Under the pieces are notes generated by a model that saw only the letters and a program-made list of their open reading frames with translations, had not been told where the DNA came from and searched no databases. From Streptomyces violaceoruber (GTDB lineage Bacteria > Actinomycetota > Actinomycetes > Streptomycetales > Streptomycetaceae), in assembly GCA_000720805.1 (NCBI GenBank), contig JODI01000047.1, positions 1 through 64,000 on the forward strand: DNA of 64,000 nucleotides, given 5' to 3'. This document shows, in pieces, positions 44,095-53,843 of the stretch. Position 1 is the first letter of the stretch, and each line of letters begins with the position of its first letter. Position numbers and translations under genes: made by a program.

Positions 44095-45218
44095 GCCTTC
44101 TTCTCCTTGGCATCGTCCTTGGGTACCTCGGGCGGCCGGTCGAACTCGTCCGTGACCGTCGGCGTCTCGTCCCCGTCCCCGCCGGTCCAGCGCACCAGCA
44201 GCTCCCCGAGCGCGGTCTCCTGGTCGAGGGCCACGGCCTTCTCCCGGTAGAGCTCCAGCAGGGCCAGGAAGCGCGCGACGACGGTCAGGGTGTCACCGGC
44301 GTCCTCGATCAGCGTCCGGAAGCCGGCCTCCCCCAGCTCCCTGAGCCGCGCGACCACGATCTGGGCCTGCTCCTGCACACTCACCAGCGGCGCGTGGATG
44401 TGGTCGATGTACACCTGCGGCCTGGGCCTGGGCTGCATCGCCTTCACGGCGAGCTTGGCGAACCCCTCCGCCCCGATGCTGATGACCACCTCGGGCAGCA
44501 ACTCGGCGTGGTGCGGTTCCAGTCCGACGGTACGGGGATGGCGCCGGGCCTCCTCGTCCAGCCGGCCGCTGAAGATCTCGGCGATCTGTTTGTACGCGCG
44601 GTACTGGAGCAGCCGCGCGAACAGCAGGTCCCGGGCTTCGAGGAGCGCGAGGTCGGCCTCGTCCTCGACCTCCGCGGCGGGCAGCAGCCGGGCCGCCTTG
44701 AGGTCGAGCAGCGTGGCCGCGACGACCAGGAACTCCGTGGTCTGGTCCAGGTCCCAGTCCGGGCCCATCGCCCGGATGTGCGCCATGAACTCGTCGGTCA
44801 CCTTGGACAGCGCGACCTCGGTGACGTCCAGCTTGTGCCGGGAGATCAGCTGGAGGAGCAGGTCGAAGGGTCCCTCGAAGTTGGAGAGACGGACCTTGAA
44901 GACTCCGTCCGCGGGTTCTTCCCCGTCCGGGGCGGACGCGGGCTCCTGCACGGGAGGCGGGTCCGCTGGATCGGATGGTTCCACCGGAGCGGGTGGCTCC
45001 GGAACCGGCGGGGGTTCGGCGGGGGCCGAAGGAGGTTCGGCGGGGGCCGGCGGGGGTTCGACCGGAACCGGGGGGAGTTCGACCGACGCCCGCGCGAGTT
45101 CGACCGGCGCCGGCGGGAGTTCGGCCGGAACCGGCTCCGCCCCCGGCCCCCGCCCCAACGCACGCCGACGACCGGCGGATGCGCCGGTGCCGGCGGAGGG
45201 AACGTCGTTCGAGGTCAT
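44091..45218 (-). CDS. scpA: Segregation and condensation protein A
   Basis: A 375-residue kleisin. The core starts at VFKVRLSNFEGPFDLLLQLI and includes HKLDVTEVALSKVTDEFMAH, TEFLVVAATLLDLKAARLLP and the C-terminal winged helix (TLTVVARFLALLELYREKAV). The ends of the kleisin bridge the SMC heads. Ahead of the core stands an arm of about 110 residues built from Pro/Glu/Val/Ala repeats of seven residues (PPAPVEL, PPVPVEP, PPAPAEP, PSAPAEP). The ATG at 45218 lies 18 bp after the stop of the preceding gene. Confidence 0.95.
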   Translation of the reverse strand: MTSNDVPSAGTGASAGRRRALGRGPGAEPVPAELPPAPVELARASVELPPVPVEPPPAPAEPPSAPAEPPPVPEPPAPVEPSDPADPPPVQEPASAPDGEEPADGVFKVRLSNFEGPFDLLLQLISRHKLDVTEVALSKVTDEFMAHIRAMGPDWDLDQTTEFLVVAATLLDLKAARLLPAAEVEDEADLALLEARDLLFARLLQYRAYKQIAEIFSGRLDEEARRHPRTVGLEPHHAELLPEVVISIGAEGFAKLAVKAMQPRPRPQVYIDHIHAPLVSVQEQAQIVVARLRELGEAGFRTLIEDAGDTLTVVARFLALLELYREKAVALDQETALGELLVRWTGGDGDETPTVTDEFDRPPEVPKDDAKEKKA

Positions 45219-45236
45219 GGCCCCCGCAGGCTACCG

Positions 45237-45812
45237 TTACCGCCCGCGCAGCCGTCGAACCAGGATGCTCGCGTCCCCACGGGACTCCAGGTCGGCCAGC
45301 ACCACGGCGACGGCCTCCCGCACGATCCGTCCACGGTCGACCGCCAGCCCGTGCTCGCCCCGCAGCACCAGACGCGCGTGCTCCAGGTCCATGAGCTCCT
45401 CGGCGGACACGTACACCGTGATCTTCTCGTCGTGCCGCTCCCGCCCGCTGGGCCGCCGTGCGGCCGCCCGCCCGCGCTTGCGCGCCGCGGCGGCCGGGGC
45501 AGAACCTTCCTGCGCCCCCTCGCGCCGCCCGGAGCGCTCGGCGTCACGGCTGCGGGACTCGCCGGAGCCGCCCGGCTCCGTCGCCACGTGCTCCGCGCCG
45601 TCGCCGTCACCGCCCTGGGCCGGTACCGCGTGCGGCGCGTCCTCGGGCGAGGACGGCCCGGTGGTCGAGGGCGACCCGGCCGCTGCCTGGTCGCTCTCCC
45701 CCGCCGGAGCGGGCACCCGGGCCTCGCCGTTGACCGGGCGCCGTGGAGTGGACGGCTGGAGCGCCGTCCCCCCTGTCGTACGGAACAGTTCGTCGGCCCC
45801 CGGCAGACTCAC
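45237..45812 (-). CDS. Hypothetical protein between parA and scpA, ribbon-helix-helix-like end
   Basis: A 191-residue protein. The first two-thirds are disordered (Pro/Ala/Gly/Ser/Arg rich). The conserved end, HDEKITVYVSAEELMDLEHA then RLVLRGEHGLAVDRGRIVRE and AVAVVLADLESRG, has the strand-helix-helix profile of a small DNA-binding protein. The GTG at 45812 overlaps the parA stop by 4 bp (GTGA). Lying between a ParA ATPase and ScpA, it is a candidate partner of the ATPase in DNA binding; no ParB is encoded here. Confidence 0.75.
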   Translation of the reverse strand: MSLPGADELFRTTGGTALQPSTPRRPVNGEARVPAPAGESDQAAAGSPSTTGPSSPEDAPHAVPAQGGDGDGAEHVATEPGGSGESRSRDAERSGRREGAQEGSAPAAAARKRGRAAARRPSGRERHDEKITVYVSAEELMDLEHARLVLRGEHGLAVDRGRIVREAVAVVLADLESRGDASILVRRLRGR

Positions 45813-46987
45813 TCGGCGTGACACCGGGCGAGCACCTCCCTGGCGAGCTGGCGGTAGGCGGCGGCACCGACGGAGTTGGAGGCGTACGTGGTGATCGGCT
45901 CGCCGGCGACCGTGGTCTCCGGGAAGCGGACCGTTCGCCCGATGACCGTGTGGTAGACGTGGTCGTCGAACGCCTCGACGACCCGCGCGAGCACCTCGCG
46001 GCTGTGCACGGTGCGCGAGTCGTACATCGTGGCGAGGATCCCGTCGAGCTCCAGCTCCGGGTTGAGCCGTTCCTGGACCTTCTCGATGGTCTCCGTCAGC
46101 AGCGCGACACCGCGGAGGGCGAAGAACTCGCACTCCAGGGGCACGATCACCTTGTGCGCGGCCGTCAGGGCGTTCACCGTGAGCAGGCCGAGCGAGGGCT
46201 GACAGTCGATCACGATGTAGTCGTAGTCGGCCATGAGCGGCTTGAGGGCGCGCTGCAGCGTCGACTCGCGCGCGACCTCGGAGACCAGCTGGACCTCGGC
46301 GGCGGACAGGTCGATGTTGCTGGGCAGCAGGTCCATGTTGGGGACCGCAGTCTTCAGGAGCACCTCGTCGGCGGCCATGCCCCGCTCCATGAGCAGGTTG
46401 TAGACCGTGAGGTCGAGCTCCATCGGGTTGACACCGAGACCGACCGACAGCGCGCCCTGCGGGTCGAAGTCCACGAGCAGCACGCGACGGCCGTACTCCG
46501 CGAGGGCGGCACCCAGGTTGATGGTCGACGTCGTCTTGCCCACGCCGCCCTTCTGGTTGCACATCGCGATGATCGTCGCGGGGCCGTGACTGGCCAGCGG
46601 GCCCGGGATCGGGAAGTACGGCAGCGGGCGGCCGGTCGGGCCGACGCGCTCGCGGCGCTGGCGGGCAGCGTCGGGCGCGAGCGTGGCCGCGTACTCGGGA
46701 TCAGGCTCGTACTCGGCGTCGGGGTCGTAGAAGTGCCCGTCGGGCAGTTCGTCGTAGTCGGCGAAGTGGTTGTGGGGCGCGCCACTCCCGTCGCCGGCCA
46801 TGGCGTTCACGTGATGGCCATCCATGCTCTGGTGTGCTGGCTGAGTCACCCCTGAGGTCCGGTGACTCCGGTGGGCTGCGAAGGTGCGCACCGCGACGGA
46901 GCCGACAGCCTCGACCCCCGCGGGGCCCTCGGCCCGTGCAGACATTCCTGGGTGACCACCCCCGGGAGAAAATGTCGACTCATTCAC
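45809..46987 (-). CDS. ParA-family ATPase (Soj-like)
   Basis: A 392-residue protein. A 135-residue extension of low complexity (with an acidic stretch FYDPDAEYEPDPEYAATLAP) precedes the deviant Walker A motif NQKGGVGKTTS (144-154). Walker A' and B regions are LLVDFDPQGALSVGLG and YDYIVIDCQPSLGLLTVNAL; the switch and DNA-binding segments follow (FFALRGVALLTETIEKVQER). The protein is of the chromosome-type Soj family but is not next to parB, and lies at the head of the scpA-scpB operon. The start is the GTG at 46987 with AAGGAGG 11 bp upstream. Confidence 0.92.
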   Translation of the reverse strand: MNESTFSPGGGHPGMSARAEGPAGVEAVGSVAVRTFAAHRSHRTSGVTQPAHQSMDGHHVNAMAGDGSGAPHNHFADYDELPDGHFYDPDAEYEPDPEYAATLAPDAARQRRERVGPTGRPLPYFPIPGPLASHGPATIIAMCNQKGGVGKTTSTINLGAALAEYGRRVLLVDFDPQGALSVGLGVNPMELDLTVYNLLMERGMAADEVLLKTAVPNMDLLPSNIDLSAAEVQLVSEVARESTLQRALKPLMADYDYIVIDCQPSLGLLTVNALTAAHKVIVPLECEFFALRGVALLTETIEKVQERLNPELELDGILATMYDSRTVHSREVLARVVEAFDDHVYHTVIGRTVRFPETTVAGEPITTYASNSVGAAAYRQLAREVLARCHAE

Positions 46988-47346
46988 AAGTCGTCTTACC
47001 TCCTTGGTGACCAGGAAACTTCTAGACAGGTCAGCGTGGCACCATGCCGACGGTTGGCGACTCTATGGCGTGTCGGGCGTCCGCAGCAACACAATCCGCC
47101 GGACCCGGCAGGATGTGTCGGCAATGAAACATCCCTCTGTCAAGGGCGTACGACCGTCGCACGGTGGGTTTCACCGGTGTACGAATCGGTCCAAGGGTTA
47201 CGTTCGAGGCGAGTTGACCTAGAGCCGCAAAGTGACCATACACACACCCGGCGGGACCTTCTCGGGCAAGCTCCGGCCGGGTGCGCGGCGTTGACGACCT
47301 GTGTTGACGTATCGACCTTTACCAAAAGGAGACTTAACGTCGGCGG
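46988..47346. other. 359-bp gap between ald and parA
   Basis: No gene is seen. The part near parA has TTGACA on the minus strand (around 47132) as a possible -35 without a good -10. Near ald the repeat CACCCGGC ... GCCGGGTG (47245-47283) can form the ald terminator. No parS-like sequence is present. Confidence 0.45.
47245..47283 (-). terminator. Candidate terminator of ald
   Basis: CACCCGGC and GCCGGGTG form an 8-bp stem with a 23-nt loop about 65 bp past the ald stop at 47347. Confidence 0.4.
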
Positions 47347-48462
47347 TCAGGCGAGCAGCGTTTCGAGCTCCACGTGCTCCAGGCCGTGCGCCTCGGCGAC
47401 CTCGCGGTAAACGACCTTGCCGTCATGGGCGTTGAGGCCCTTGGCGAGCGCGGGGTCGCGGCGCAGCGCCTCCACCCAGCCGTGGTCGGCGAGTTCGACG
47501 ATGTAGGGAAGCGTCGCGTTGGTGAGCGCGTAGGTGGAGGTGTTGGGCACCGCGCCGGGCATGTTGGCGACGCAGTAGAAGACCGAATTGTGCACCGGGA
47601 AGGTCGGCTCGGCGTGGGTGGTCGGGCGGGAGTCCTCGAAGCAGCCGCCCTGGTCGATCGCGATGTCGACAAGGACACTTCCCGGCTTCATGCGCGAAAC
47701 AAGCTCGTTGGTCACCAGCTTCGGGGCCTTGGCGCCCGGGATGAGCACGGCGCCGATGACGAGGTCGGCCTCGAGGCAGGCCTTCTCCAGCTCGTAGGCG
47801 TTGGAGACGACGGTCTGGATCTTCGTTCCGAAGATCTTGTCGGCCTCCTTGAGCTTGTTGATGTCCTTGTCGAGCAGGGTCACGTGGAAGCCCATACCGA
47901 TGGCGATCTGCGCGGCGTTCCAGCCGGAGACGCCACCGCCGATGACGACGGCCCTGGCGGCCAGCACACCCGGGACACCGCCGGGCAGCACACCGCGGCC
48001 GCCGTTCGCGGCCATGAGGTGGTAGGCGCCGACCTGGGGGGCGAGGCGGCCGGCGACCTCGGACATGGGGGCGAGCAGCGGGAGGGCCCGGGTGGGCAGC
48101 TCGACCGTCTCGTATGCGATCGCGGTGGTGCCGGACTCGACGAGGGCGTCGGTGCACTCCTTGGAGGCGGCCAGGTGCAGGTAGGTGAAGAGCGTCTGGT
48201 CCTTGCGGAGGCGGTGGTACTCCTCGGCGATGGGCTCCTTGACCTTGAGCAGCAGGTCGGCGGTGGCCCACACCTCGTCGGCCGTGTCCAGGATCCGCGC
48301 CCCGGCGCCGACGTACTCGGCGTCGGTGATCGAGGAGCCGACGCCGGCGCCCCGCTCGATGACGACCTGGTGACCGTGGCGCACCAGCTCGTGCACGCCG
48401 GCGGGGGTGATGGCCACCCGGAACTCGTTGTTCTTGACCTCGCGGGGGATGCCGACCTTCAC
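47347..48462 (-). CDS. ald: L-alanine dehydrogenase
   Basis: A 371-residue NAD-dependent enzyme interconverting L-alanine and pyruvate plus ammonia. It starts [20 protein letters not shown] and has the catalytic Lys and His in LLLKVKEP and [12 protein letters not shown]. The nucleotide-binding segment is [20 protein letters not shown], followed by [14 protein letters not shown]. Length matches the family exactly. The GTG at 48462 is preferred; GTG 48471 is 9 bp upstream and lies too near the AAGGA ribosome site. It is monocistronic between long gaps. Confidence 0.96.
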   Translation of the reverse strand: MKVGIPREVKNNEFRVAITPAGVHELVRHGHQVVIERGAGVGSSITDAEYVGAGARILDTADEVWATADLLLKVKEPIAEEYHRLRKDQTLFTYLHLAASKECTDALVESGTTAIAYETVELPTRALPLLAPMSEVAGRLAPQVGAYHLMAANGGRGVLPGGVPGVLAARAVVIGGGVSGWNAAQIAIGMGFHVTLLDKDINKLKEADKIFGTKIQTVVSNAYELEKACLEADLVIGAVLIPGAKAPKLVTNELVSRMKPGSVLVDIAIDQGGCFEDSRPTTHAEPTFPVHNSVFYCVANMPGAVPNTSTYALTNATLPYIVELADHGWVEALRRDPALAKGLNAHDGKVVYREVAEAHGLEHVELETLLA

Positions 48463-48607
48463 GTCGATCACGGTCCTTGGCTCAGAGGATGTCGGGGCAT
48501 TACAAGACATACCCAGGCATGCAGGGGCACACCAGGATGCACCGCAGGAGAAGGTGCGGCAGAGCCAGTCTAATGAAGGTGTTCCCGCTGTCTAGCCTTT
48601 CATTGCA

Positions 48608-50695
48608 TCAATCTTCAGCGGATGTGCTACGGATTTCGCAGGCGTTAGCGTCGTGTTCCGGTGGATCGACCGGTTCCCGCTCCGGATCGGCCCGCGTTTC
48701 GGGCTCCTGGAGCTCCTCGCCCAGCAGCCGCTCGGCGGTGCCCCGGTGCAGTGCGGCCGCCGCCGGATCGCCGAGGCGCTCCAGGGTGTCGGCGATCCGC
48801 AACTGGAGCGCGGCCTGGAGGCGGACGTCCTCGGCGCGGCGTGCCCACTCCACCGCCTCCAGGCAGGTGCGCATCGACTCCTCGGACCGTCCGGCGTACT
48901 CCTGGACGCGCGCGATTTCGCTCAACGCCCGCGCGTGGGCTGCCACATCGCCGTTCTTGCGGTGTCCGGCGGCCGCGGCCCGCCAGTTCCGCAGCGCCTC
49001 GCCGTAACGGCCCGCGAACGTGTGCGCGGCGGCGATACGGCCGTACAGCCGGGCGGCGTCCGCGCGCTCGTCCCGGGCCAGCCGCTGGGCCAGGGCGCGG
49101 CCGAACCAGTCGGCGGCCCGGTCGTAGTCCGCGAGCTCCAGATGGGCTCCGCCCACGGATTCCATCGCGCGGCCGGTCGCGTACGGGTCGTTCGCCTCGC
49201 GTCCGGCGTCCAGCGCCGCCCGGTAGCGCGCCAGTGCCTCGGTCGTCCGGCCGGTCCGGGCGTCCAGGTCGGCGAGGTTCAGCAGGGCGGCGGCGCGCTC
49301 GCGGGGCAGCTGGCGGCGCTCGGCCACGTCGAGGACCAGGCGGTGGATGCCGTAGAGGTCGGGCGCGGCTGCCCGGGTGCCGAAGTGGGCCACCATCGCC
49401 CGCACGAGCTGGGACATCAGGCGCCGGGCGAGGGTGTCCAGCTCCCCGTCGGCGACCGCGCACCGGGCCGCGGCGAGCAGGGCGGGCCTGCGGAGGGTCA
49501 GCCACTCGGCGGCCGCCCGGGGGGTCGGGAACCGCAGGGCGCTGGGCATGCCGAGGAGCTTCTCGCGGGCCTCGGGGCTGTCGGTCTCGGTGATCGCCCG
49601 GCAGGACTGCAGCAGCCGTACCGTCCGCTCCAGCATCCGGGCGCGGGCCAGCTGGAGCTCGGCGGGGCGCTCCTGGCTCTCGGCGAGGGCCGCGAGCAGC
49701 GGATGCAGACAGCCCGGGACCTCGTACTGCGGCAGCGGCGAGTCCACCGCGTGCAGCAGGCCGAGGCCGACGAAGTCGTCCAGGGTGGTGCGGGCACCGT
49801 CCACCGAGCTGCCCGCGAGCGCGGACGCGGTGTGCGGGTCGACCAGGCCGGCCGGGGCGAGGGCGAGCAGCCGCAGCATCCGGGCGGCGGGGCCGCGCAG
49901 GGACGCGTGGACGAGCCGGAAGACCCGGCTGAGCGCGGTGCCCTCGCCGTCCTCCGCGTGCAGCTGCTTGGCGAGGTCGGCCACGGCCGCCTTGGGGCGG
50001 GCGGCGAGCCAGCCGCCGGCCAGCATCAGCGCGGCGGGCTGGCCCTGGCACTCCTCGGCGAGGGTCTCGGCGGCCCGTGGGTCGACGGTGATGCGGACCG
50101 ACCCGGTGTGCCGGGACAGCAGCTCCACCGCGGACTTGGTGTCGAGGCCGCCCAGGGTGCAGGGCCGGACGTCCGCGATCCCGGTCAGCGGGCCCCCGGA
50201 CACGGCGACGACCAGGCATTCCGGGGTGTCCGGCAGCAGGGCGTCGACCTGTTCGGCGGTGGCCGCGTCGTCCAGGAGGAGCAGGGTCCGGCGGTCGGCG
50301 AGGGCCTCGCGCAGCGCCGCCGTGAGGTCGTCCTCGGCGGCTCCGGCGGGGGCGGGCACGTGGAGGGCGGTGAGCAGGTCGCGGGCGGCCCGTTCGACGG
50401 GGACGGGCGTGCCGTCGGGTTCTCCGAGCCGGGCCCGCAGCACCCCGTCTTCGTAACGGTCGGCGACCTGCCGCACGAGTTCCTCGGCGAGGGCGGTGCG
50501 TCCCGAGCCGGGCCTGCCCGCGATGAGCAGCACGCGCGCGCGGGGGGACTTGCGGCCGGCGATCGTGTCCAGTCCGGCCCGTTCGATGTCGGCGCGCAGT
50601 TCCTTCAATTCCCGTGTGCGGCCGAGGAATTGGCTCTCCGCGGGATCCTGTGCCGACAGCCGTACACCGTCTGCGTCCACCGCCTGATCCGTCAC
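48608..50695 (-). CDS. STAND-type NTPase with C-terminal TPR repeats
   Basis: A 695-residue protein. The NTPase part begins FLGRTRELKELRADIERAGL and has a P-loop LLIAGRPGSGRTALAEELVR (residues about 53-72) and Walker B LLLLDDAATAEQV, as in the NB-ARC/AfsR-type STAND ATPases. The C-terminal half has tetratricopeptide repeats (AAALLNLADLDARTGRTTEA; YATGRAMESVGGAHLELADY; ADAARLYGRIAAAHTFAGRY). No DNA-binding domain precedes the ATPase, unlike SARP regulators. It may act as a signalling scaffold; no partner is evident. The GTG at 50695 is preferred over a longer frame. Confidence 0.85.
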   Translation of the reverse strand: MTDQAVDADGVRLSAQDPAESQFLGRTRELKELRADIERAGLDTIAGRKSPRARVLLIAGRPGSGRTALAEELVRQVADRYEDGVLRARLGEPDGTPVPVERAARDLLTALHVPAPAGAAEDDLTAALREALADRRTLLLLDDAATAEQVDALLPDTPECLVVAVSGGPLTGIADVRPCTLGGLDTKSAVELLSRHTGSVRITVDPRAAETLAEECQGQPAALMLAGGWLAARPKAAVADLAKQLHAEDGEGTALSRVFRLVHASLRGPAARMLRLLALAPAGLVDPHTASALAGSSVDGARTTLDDFVGLGLLHAVDSPLPQYEVPGCLHPLLAALAESQERPAELQLARARMLERTVRLLQSCRAITETDSPEAREKLLGMPSALRFPTPRAAAEWLTLRRPALLAAARCAVADGELDTLARRLMSQLVRAMVAHFGTRAAAPDLYGIHRLVLDVAERRQLPRERAAALLNLADLDARTGRTTEALARYRAALDAGREANDPYATGRAMESVGGAHLELADYDRAADWFGRALAQRLARDERADAARLYGRIAAAHTFAGRYGEALRNWRAAAAGHRKNGDVAAHARALSEIARVQEYAGRSEESMRTCLEAVEWARRAEDVRLQAALQLRIADTLERLGDPAAAALHRGTAERLLGEELQEPETRADPEREPVDPPEHDANACEIRSTSAED

Positions 50696-50904
50696 GGGCC
50701 ACACTCCCGTCCCACACCGCACGCGCAAGCCCGCCGGGACTCCGGTTCGGGCGTTTCCTGAGCCTAGTTCACGCTCTGCTACGTTCCGGTCCGAGCGCGG
50801 CGGACACGTCCCCCGATCGGATCAGCAGATCGTCAGACCGCAGAATTGGCACATGGGTCGGCGCGTGCGGTGGCCGAGGGAGCGGCGGCGGATCGCCGGA
50901 GGGT

Positions 50905-51531
50905 TCAGGAGTCGAACGGACGCGCCGGCCACGGCGCGTCCGCGGGACGCAGCGCGTCGAGGCCGTCGCCGCTCCGTGCGGCGACCAGCGACAGCACGCC
51001 CACGACGAGGCAGTTGTTGTGCAGTTCGCCGGCGAGCGCACCCCGGACGAGCTCGTCGACCGGCACGCGCGCGTGCTCCATGTCGGCCTCCTCGTCCTCC
51101 ACCTCGAAGCGCTCCTGGTCGGCCTCGGACAGGTCGCGCGCGAGGAAGATCCGTACGGCCTCGTCGCAGCCGCCGGGCGTGGTGTAGACGTCGGTCAGCA
51201 CCCGCCAGTCCTCGGCCTTGACGTGCGCCTCCTCGTAGAGCTCGCGCTGGGCGGCGTGCAGCGGGTTCTCGCCGGGCACGTCGAGCAGGCCGGCCGGGAT
51301 CTCCCACAGCTTCCGCCGCACCGGGTGGCGGTACTGCTTGATGAGCAGGACGCGGTCCTCGGCGTCGAGGGCGAGGACGGCCACCGAGCCGGGGTGGACC
51401 TGGTAGTCGCGCTTCACCACCGAACCGTCGGGCATGACCACCTCGTCCGTGCGGACGGAGGTCTTGTTGCCCACGAAGGGGGTCTCCGTCGCCCGGATCT
51501 CCCACTCCTCGGGGGTGTCCTTGATCGTCAT
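50905..51531 (-). CDS. ADP-ribose pyrophosphatase-type Nudix hydrolase
   Basis: A 208-residue Nudix enzyme. The core is SVAVLALDAEDRVLLIKQYR then LWEIPAGLLDVPGENPLHAA followed by QRELYEEAHV, a Nudix box with one extra residue in the first loop as usual in ADP-ribose pyrophosphatases. The glutamates needed for metal binding are present. It hydrolyses ADP-ribose to AMP and ribose 5-phosphate. The ATG at 51531 lies just downstream of the pyrG terminator, so the gene is probably expressed by itself. Confidence 0.92.
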   Translation of the reverse strand: MTIKDTPEEWEIRATETPFVGNKTSVRTDEVVMPDGSVVKRDYQVHPGSVAVLALDAEDRVLLIKQYRHPVRRKLWEIPAGLLDVPGENPLHAAQRELYEEAHVKAEDWRVLTDVYTTPGGCDEAVRIFLARDLSEADQERFEVEDEEADMEHARVPVDELVRGALAGELHNNCLVVGVLSLVAARSGDGLDALRPADAPWPARPFDS

Positions 51532-51573
51532 GCTCTGTCCTTCCAGACGTACGCGAGCCACATACGAGAAGCA

Positions 51574-51610
51574 GCCGGGGTGCCCAACCTTTGAAGGTTT
51601 GCACCCCGGC
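51574..51610 (-). terminator. Hairpin terminator of pyrG
   Basis: Stem gccggggtgc / gcaccccggc with an inner aacct / aggtt stem, 18 bp past the pyrG stop. It separates pyrG from the Nudix gene. Confidence 0.75.
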
Positions 51611-51628
51611 CACCGTACAACTGGTGTG

Positions 51629-53317
<1,689 letters not shown>

Positions 53318-53843
53318 GAGGGGGCTCCCGTGGTCGCGGTCTGGAGGTGCGGTGCGGCTTCCCGGAGGCTTTCACCAGGGGCTTGTGCCGGAGGTTTCCG
53401 GGGGTGCCGTCGCTGCGGTTCGGGGGTTTCGTGCCCACCGGTCCACGGGCTACCAGGGTATCAGCGCCCGGGGGAGATGGCTTCCGGCCACGCTCCGCGC
53501 ACAGGTCGACACAGACCCGCCCGGGACGACTCATTTCTCACCCGTTGCTCACCCGTTCGGCTCACCCGCGTTGCCCGGAGCGGCACGCAGATCATCTACG
53601 TGCGTCGTATCCTGCTCGGACACTCGCTGCCGAGCCCGGCCGGGAAGACGGCACCACCCCCGCCCGTATCTCCCGGAACAACGAGAGCTCGTCAGATCGT
53701 TGAGCAACAGTTGCCGTTTTGCCTCACAGCAGCATGACTGTTTTGATTCACCGCTCAACGACGCATGACAAAGACCCCTTGACCGCACTAGCGACAGCCC
53801 TCCGCATATGGGGGGCGACGTGGCCGTTCGACTGGAGTTGCAC
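53318..53843. other. Gap between pyrG and the GH15 gene
   Basis: The 526-bp gap between divergent genes has no credible gene. It contains an 8-bp inverted repeat CGTTGAGC (53698-53705) / GCTCAACG (53753-53760) in an AT-richer section. TTGACC at 53779 is followed by a weak -10 region near 53803, a likely promoter for the GH15 gene. Confidence 0.45.

Noticed and set aside
46988..47346. parS centromere sites beside the ParA gene
   Set aside because: No sequence resembling the GTTTCACGTGAAAC palindrome occurs in the gap.
48653..50761. A 702-codon plus-strand frame opposite the NTPase-TPR gene
   Set aside because: Antisense shadow; Gly/Gln/Val low complexity without a domain.
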